Of a DNA stretch of 57,453 nucleotides, positions 55,907 to 57,453 are shown piece after piece. Source of the stretch: Serinicoccus chungangensis (lineage in GTDB: Bacteria > Actinomycetota > Actinomycetes > Actinomycetales > Dermatophilaceae). The stretch spans positions 70,146 to 127,598 of the forward strand of contig NZ_LQBL01000029.1 in NCBI RefSeq assembly GCF_001483745.1, given 5' to 3'. Position numbers and translations under genes: made by a program. The notes beneath the pieces are model-generated. The model ran no database searches and had not been told where the DNA came from. It worked only from the letters and a program-made list of their open reading frames with translations. Numbering within the stretch: the first letter of the stretch is position 1; every line of letters begins with the position of its first letter.

Positions 55907-57115
55907 GTGGATCCCATCCGTAACCCCTACGCCCCCGGCGCCGGCCAGCGCCCGCCCGAGCTCGCCGGTCGCGACGAGCAGCTCGACCGCTTCCGCGTGG
56001 TGCTCGAGCGCATCCAGCGCGGCCGCCCCGAGCGCAGCATGGTGCTCACCGGTCTGCGCGGGGTCGGCAAGACCGTGCTGCTCAACGCGCTGCGCGGGGC
56101 GGCCGTGCGCTCCCGCTGGGGGACGGGCAAGTACGAGGCGCGCCCGGAGCAGGGCATGCGCCGACCCATGGCGGCGGCGCTGCACGTGGCGGTGCGCGAG
56201 CTCGGGCACCCGCAGGGGGACGAGGTCGACCACGTGCTCGGCGTCATCAAGGCGTTCGCCCAGAAGGACCAGCCGGGCGCCAAGCTGCGGGACCGGTGGA
56301 ACCCCGGCATCGAGGTCGCCGCGGTCACCGGGCGTGCCGACTCCGGCGACATGGAGATCGACCTCGTGGAGCTGCTCTCCGACGTGGGCGGTCTCGCGGC
56401 GGACGTCGGCAAGGGCGTCGGCGTCTTCATCGACGAGATGCAGGACCTGCAGCCCGACGACGTGTCGGCGATCTGCGCGGCCTGCCACGAGCTGAGCCAG
56501 TCGGCGCTGCCGGTCATCGTCGTCGGCGCCGGGCTGCCCCACCTGCCCGCGGTGCTGTCGGCGAGCAAGTCCTACTCCGAGCGGCTCTTCCGCTACACCC
56601 GCATCGACCGGCTCTCCCGCGAGCAGGCCGAGCGGGCGCTGCAGCTGCCCGCGGAGGACGAGGACGCGACGTGGTCGCCCGAGGCCCTGGCGGCGATGTA
56701 TGCCGCGACCGGCGGCTACCCCTACTTCCTGCAGGCCTACGGCAAGGAGGTGTGGGACCTCGCCCCGCAGTCCCCCATCACCGCCGAGGACGTGCGGGTG
56801 GCGGGGCCGGAGGCCGAGGCCGAGCTGGCGGTCGGCTTCTTCGGCAGCCGCTACGAGCGGGCCACCCCGGGGGAGCGGGAGTACCTCCGGGCGATGGCCG
56901 ACCTCGCCGCGCAGCGGGTGGAGACGGGGGAGGAGGTCGACGAGATCGAGTCGGTCGCGACGGCCGACATCGCCAGCCACCTGGGCCGCAAGCCGCAGTC
57001 GCTGTCGCCGCCGCGGGACGCGCTGCTCAAGAAGGGCCTCATCTACTCCGGGGAGCGCGGGCGCATCGCCTTCACGGTGCCGCACTTCGGCCGCTACCTG
57101 CGCGAGAACACCTGA
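55907..57115 (+). CDS. AAA+ ATPase with C-terminal winged-helix region
   Basis: 402 residues, GTG start. The Walker A is TGLRGVGKTVLL (about 47-58), and Walker B VGVFIDEMQDLQ. A sensor-like region follows with VVGAGLPHLPAVLS, and the C-terminal 70 residues look like a winged helix (SPPRDALLKKGLIYSGERGRI, split here). This is the STAND/Orc-like ATPase type often encoded in mobile or defence contexts. The function is unknown. It stands alone between the WXG100 terminator and a repeat-rich gene-free end. Confidence 0.75.
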   Translation: MDPIRNPYAPGAGQRPPELAGRDEQLDRFRVVLERIQRGRPERSMVLTGLRGVGKTVLLNALRGAAVRSRWGTGKYEARPEQGMRRPMAAALHVAVRELGHPQGDEVDHVLGVIKAFAQKDQPGAKLRDRWNPGIEVAAVTGRADSGDMEIDLVELLSDVGGLAADVGKGVGVFIDEMQDLQPDDVSAICAACHELSQSALPVIVVGAGLPHLPAVLSASKSYSERLFRYTRIDRLSREQAERALQLPAEDEDATWSPEALAAMYAATGGYPYFLQAYGKEVWDLAPQSPITAEDVRVAGPEAEAELAVGFFGSRYERATPGEREYLRAMADLAAQRVETGEEVDEIESVATADIASHLGRKPQSLSPPRDALLKKGLIYSGERGRIAFTVPHFGRYLRENT

Positions 57116-57142
57116 GCCGCCCGTGTCCAGTTCGAGCGAAAA

Positions 57143-57229
57143 TGAGACGTGGGCGAGCGAAACGAGACTCGTGAGACCAGGCCCACTCCAGACGTGAGAA
57201 ATGAGACAACGAAGCGGGCAATCTGAGAC
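57143..57229 (+). repeat. TGAGAC direct repeats in the gene-free end of the window
   Basis: TGAGAC or a one-base variant occurs at 57143, 57163, 57172, 57195, 57202 and 57224, partly with a 29-30 base rhythm. The stretch GAGCGAAAATGAGAC is echoed by GAGCGAAACGAGAC. It starts 28 bases after the AAA+ stop. Such repeats can be transposase or regulator sites. The gene-free stretch is 57116-57453, and its base composition is less GC-rich than the rest. Confidence 0.55.
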
Positions 57230-57374
57230 GCCAGATGTCGAGATGCAGTGAAGATTGCGCGCTCGCGAGCGTCGGACCTGCAGGATCCGGCCCCGGCCGT
57301 GGGTCCGGCCAAAGTAGACCGCCCGGCCCGACAGTCGCGCTCACGTCGCCGCGAGTCCGAGTACCGTCGTGCTA

Positions 57375-57440
57375 GCGGACATGCCAATCTCCCTGTTGGC
57401 GGACACGTGCTTCCCTGCTGACGGACAGCTCATCTCCCTG
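57375..57440 (+). repeat. three GGACA-CTCCCTG direct repeats at the window edge, possible insertion-element end
   Basis: GCGGACA...CTCCCTG recurs from 57375, 57399 and 57421 with spacing of about 23-24 bases; the middle copy has TTCCCTG. Multiple internal repeats of this size near an end are typical of IS21-type elements, but no transposase is in view. Confidence 0.5.
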
Positions 57441-57453
57441 CCCGTGGCCAAGG

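Noticed and set aside
1-57453. tRNA genes, rRNA genes or a CRISPR array.
   Set aside because: I saw no cloverleaf-like segment with T-loop consensus in the intergenic gaps, no rRNA sequence and no regularly spaced repeat/spacer array.

Overview
This 57 kb window is very GC-rich, with short intergenic gaps and many 4-base ATGA/GTGA stop-start overlaps. Its families (SigK/RskA, class F sortase, Tat-exported proteins, Tad pilus, WXG100 with an FtsK/SpoIIIE-type secretion ATPase, MauE/MauD-like proteins) point to an actinobacterium. A Micrococcales member near Intrasporangiaceae/Ornithinimicrobiaceae is my guess, not something the sequence proves. I saw no rRNA, tRNA or CRISPR array.

Layout. 1-2563: end of an unknown gene, a CopD-type membrane protein and a Nei-type DNA glycosylase. 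2607-9200: a gamma-glutamylation catabolic operon on the minus strand (permease, glutamine-synthetase-like ligase, class I glutamine-amidotransferase-type hydrolase, aldehyde dehydrogenase, SDR), divergent from a FadR-type regulator with a clear operator between them; the permease resembles ethanolamine permeases. 9230-12139: an FHA protein with a small partner, then a DUF4397 surface protein with its class F sortase. 12156-19617: a SigK/RskA-type stress locus with a pyridoxamine-oxidase-fold protein, a TspO-like membrane protein, an FAD oxidoreductase (frameshifted here), DUF1365 and two cyclopropane-synthase-type lipid methyltransferases, one at each edge. The gene set resembles the M. tuberculosis sigK region. 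19947-25165: a CPBP membrane protease, an NAD(P)-binding protein and a four-gene osmoprotectant ABC transporter. 25175-26053: a CarH/LitR-type B12 photoreceptor regulator with three 11-bp direct repeats upstream. 26305-32771: cell-surface proteins (CWB2 plus 5'-nucleotidase, a peptidoglycan-binding hydrolase, a CWB2 protein).

32781-35956 is the least familiar part: five tightly coupled genes encoding an unknown protein, a MauE/DoxX-type membrane protein, a MauD-type thioredoxin, a Tat-exported protein with 10 Cys and 7 Trp in about 110 residues that recalls the methylamine dehydrogenase light chain, and a membrane protein interrupted by one in-frame UGA. No MauB/MauG partner is visible. I regard this as the best candidate for an undescribed redox or protein-derived-cofactor system.

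35967-39035: App1-type phosphatase, Fpg-type glycosylase, an SH3-HAD fusion and a rhodanese. 39185-55781: a Tad/Flp pilus operon running into a LysM-BTAD protein and an EssC/EccC-type ATPase, followed by one WXG100 gene with its own promoter and terminator. The window ends with an AAA+ ATPase (55907-57115) and a gene-free stretch holding two families of short direct repeats that may be mobile-element ends.

Two patterns cut across the window. The word GGTATGCC/GGCATACC occurs about 18 times in every reading frame, even at the cost of rare codons. Several regulatory or first-in-operon genes have a TAnnnT box 6-7 bases before the start codon, suggesting leaderless mRNAs.
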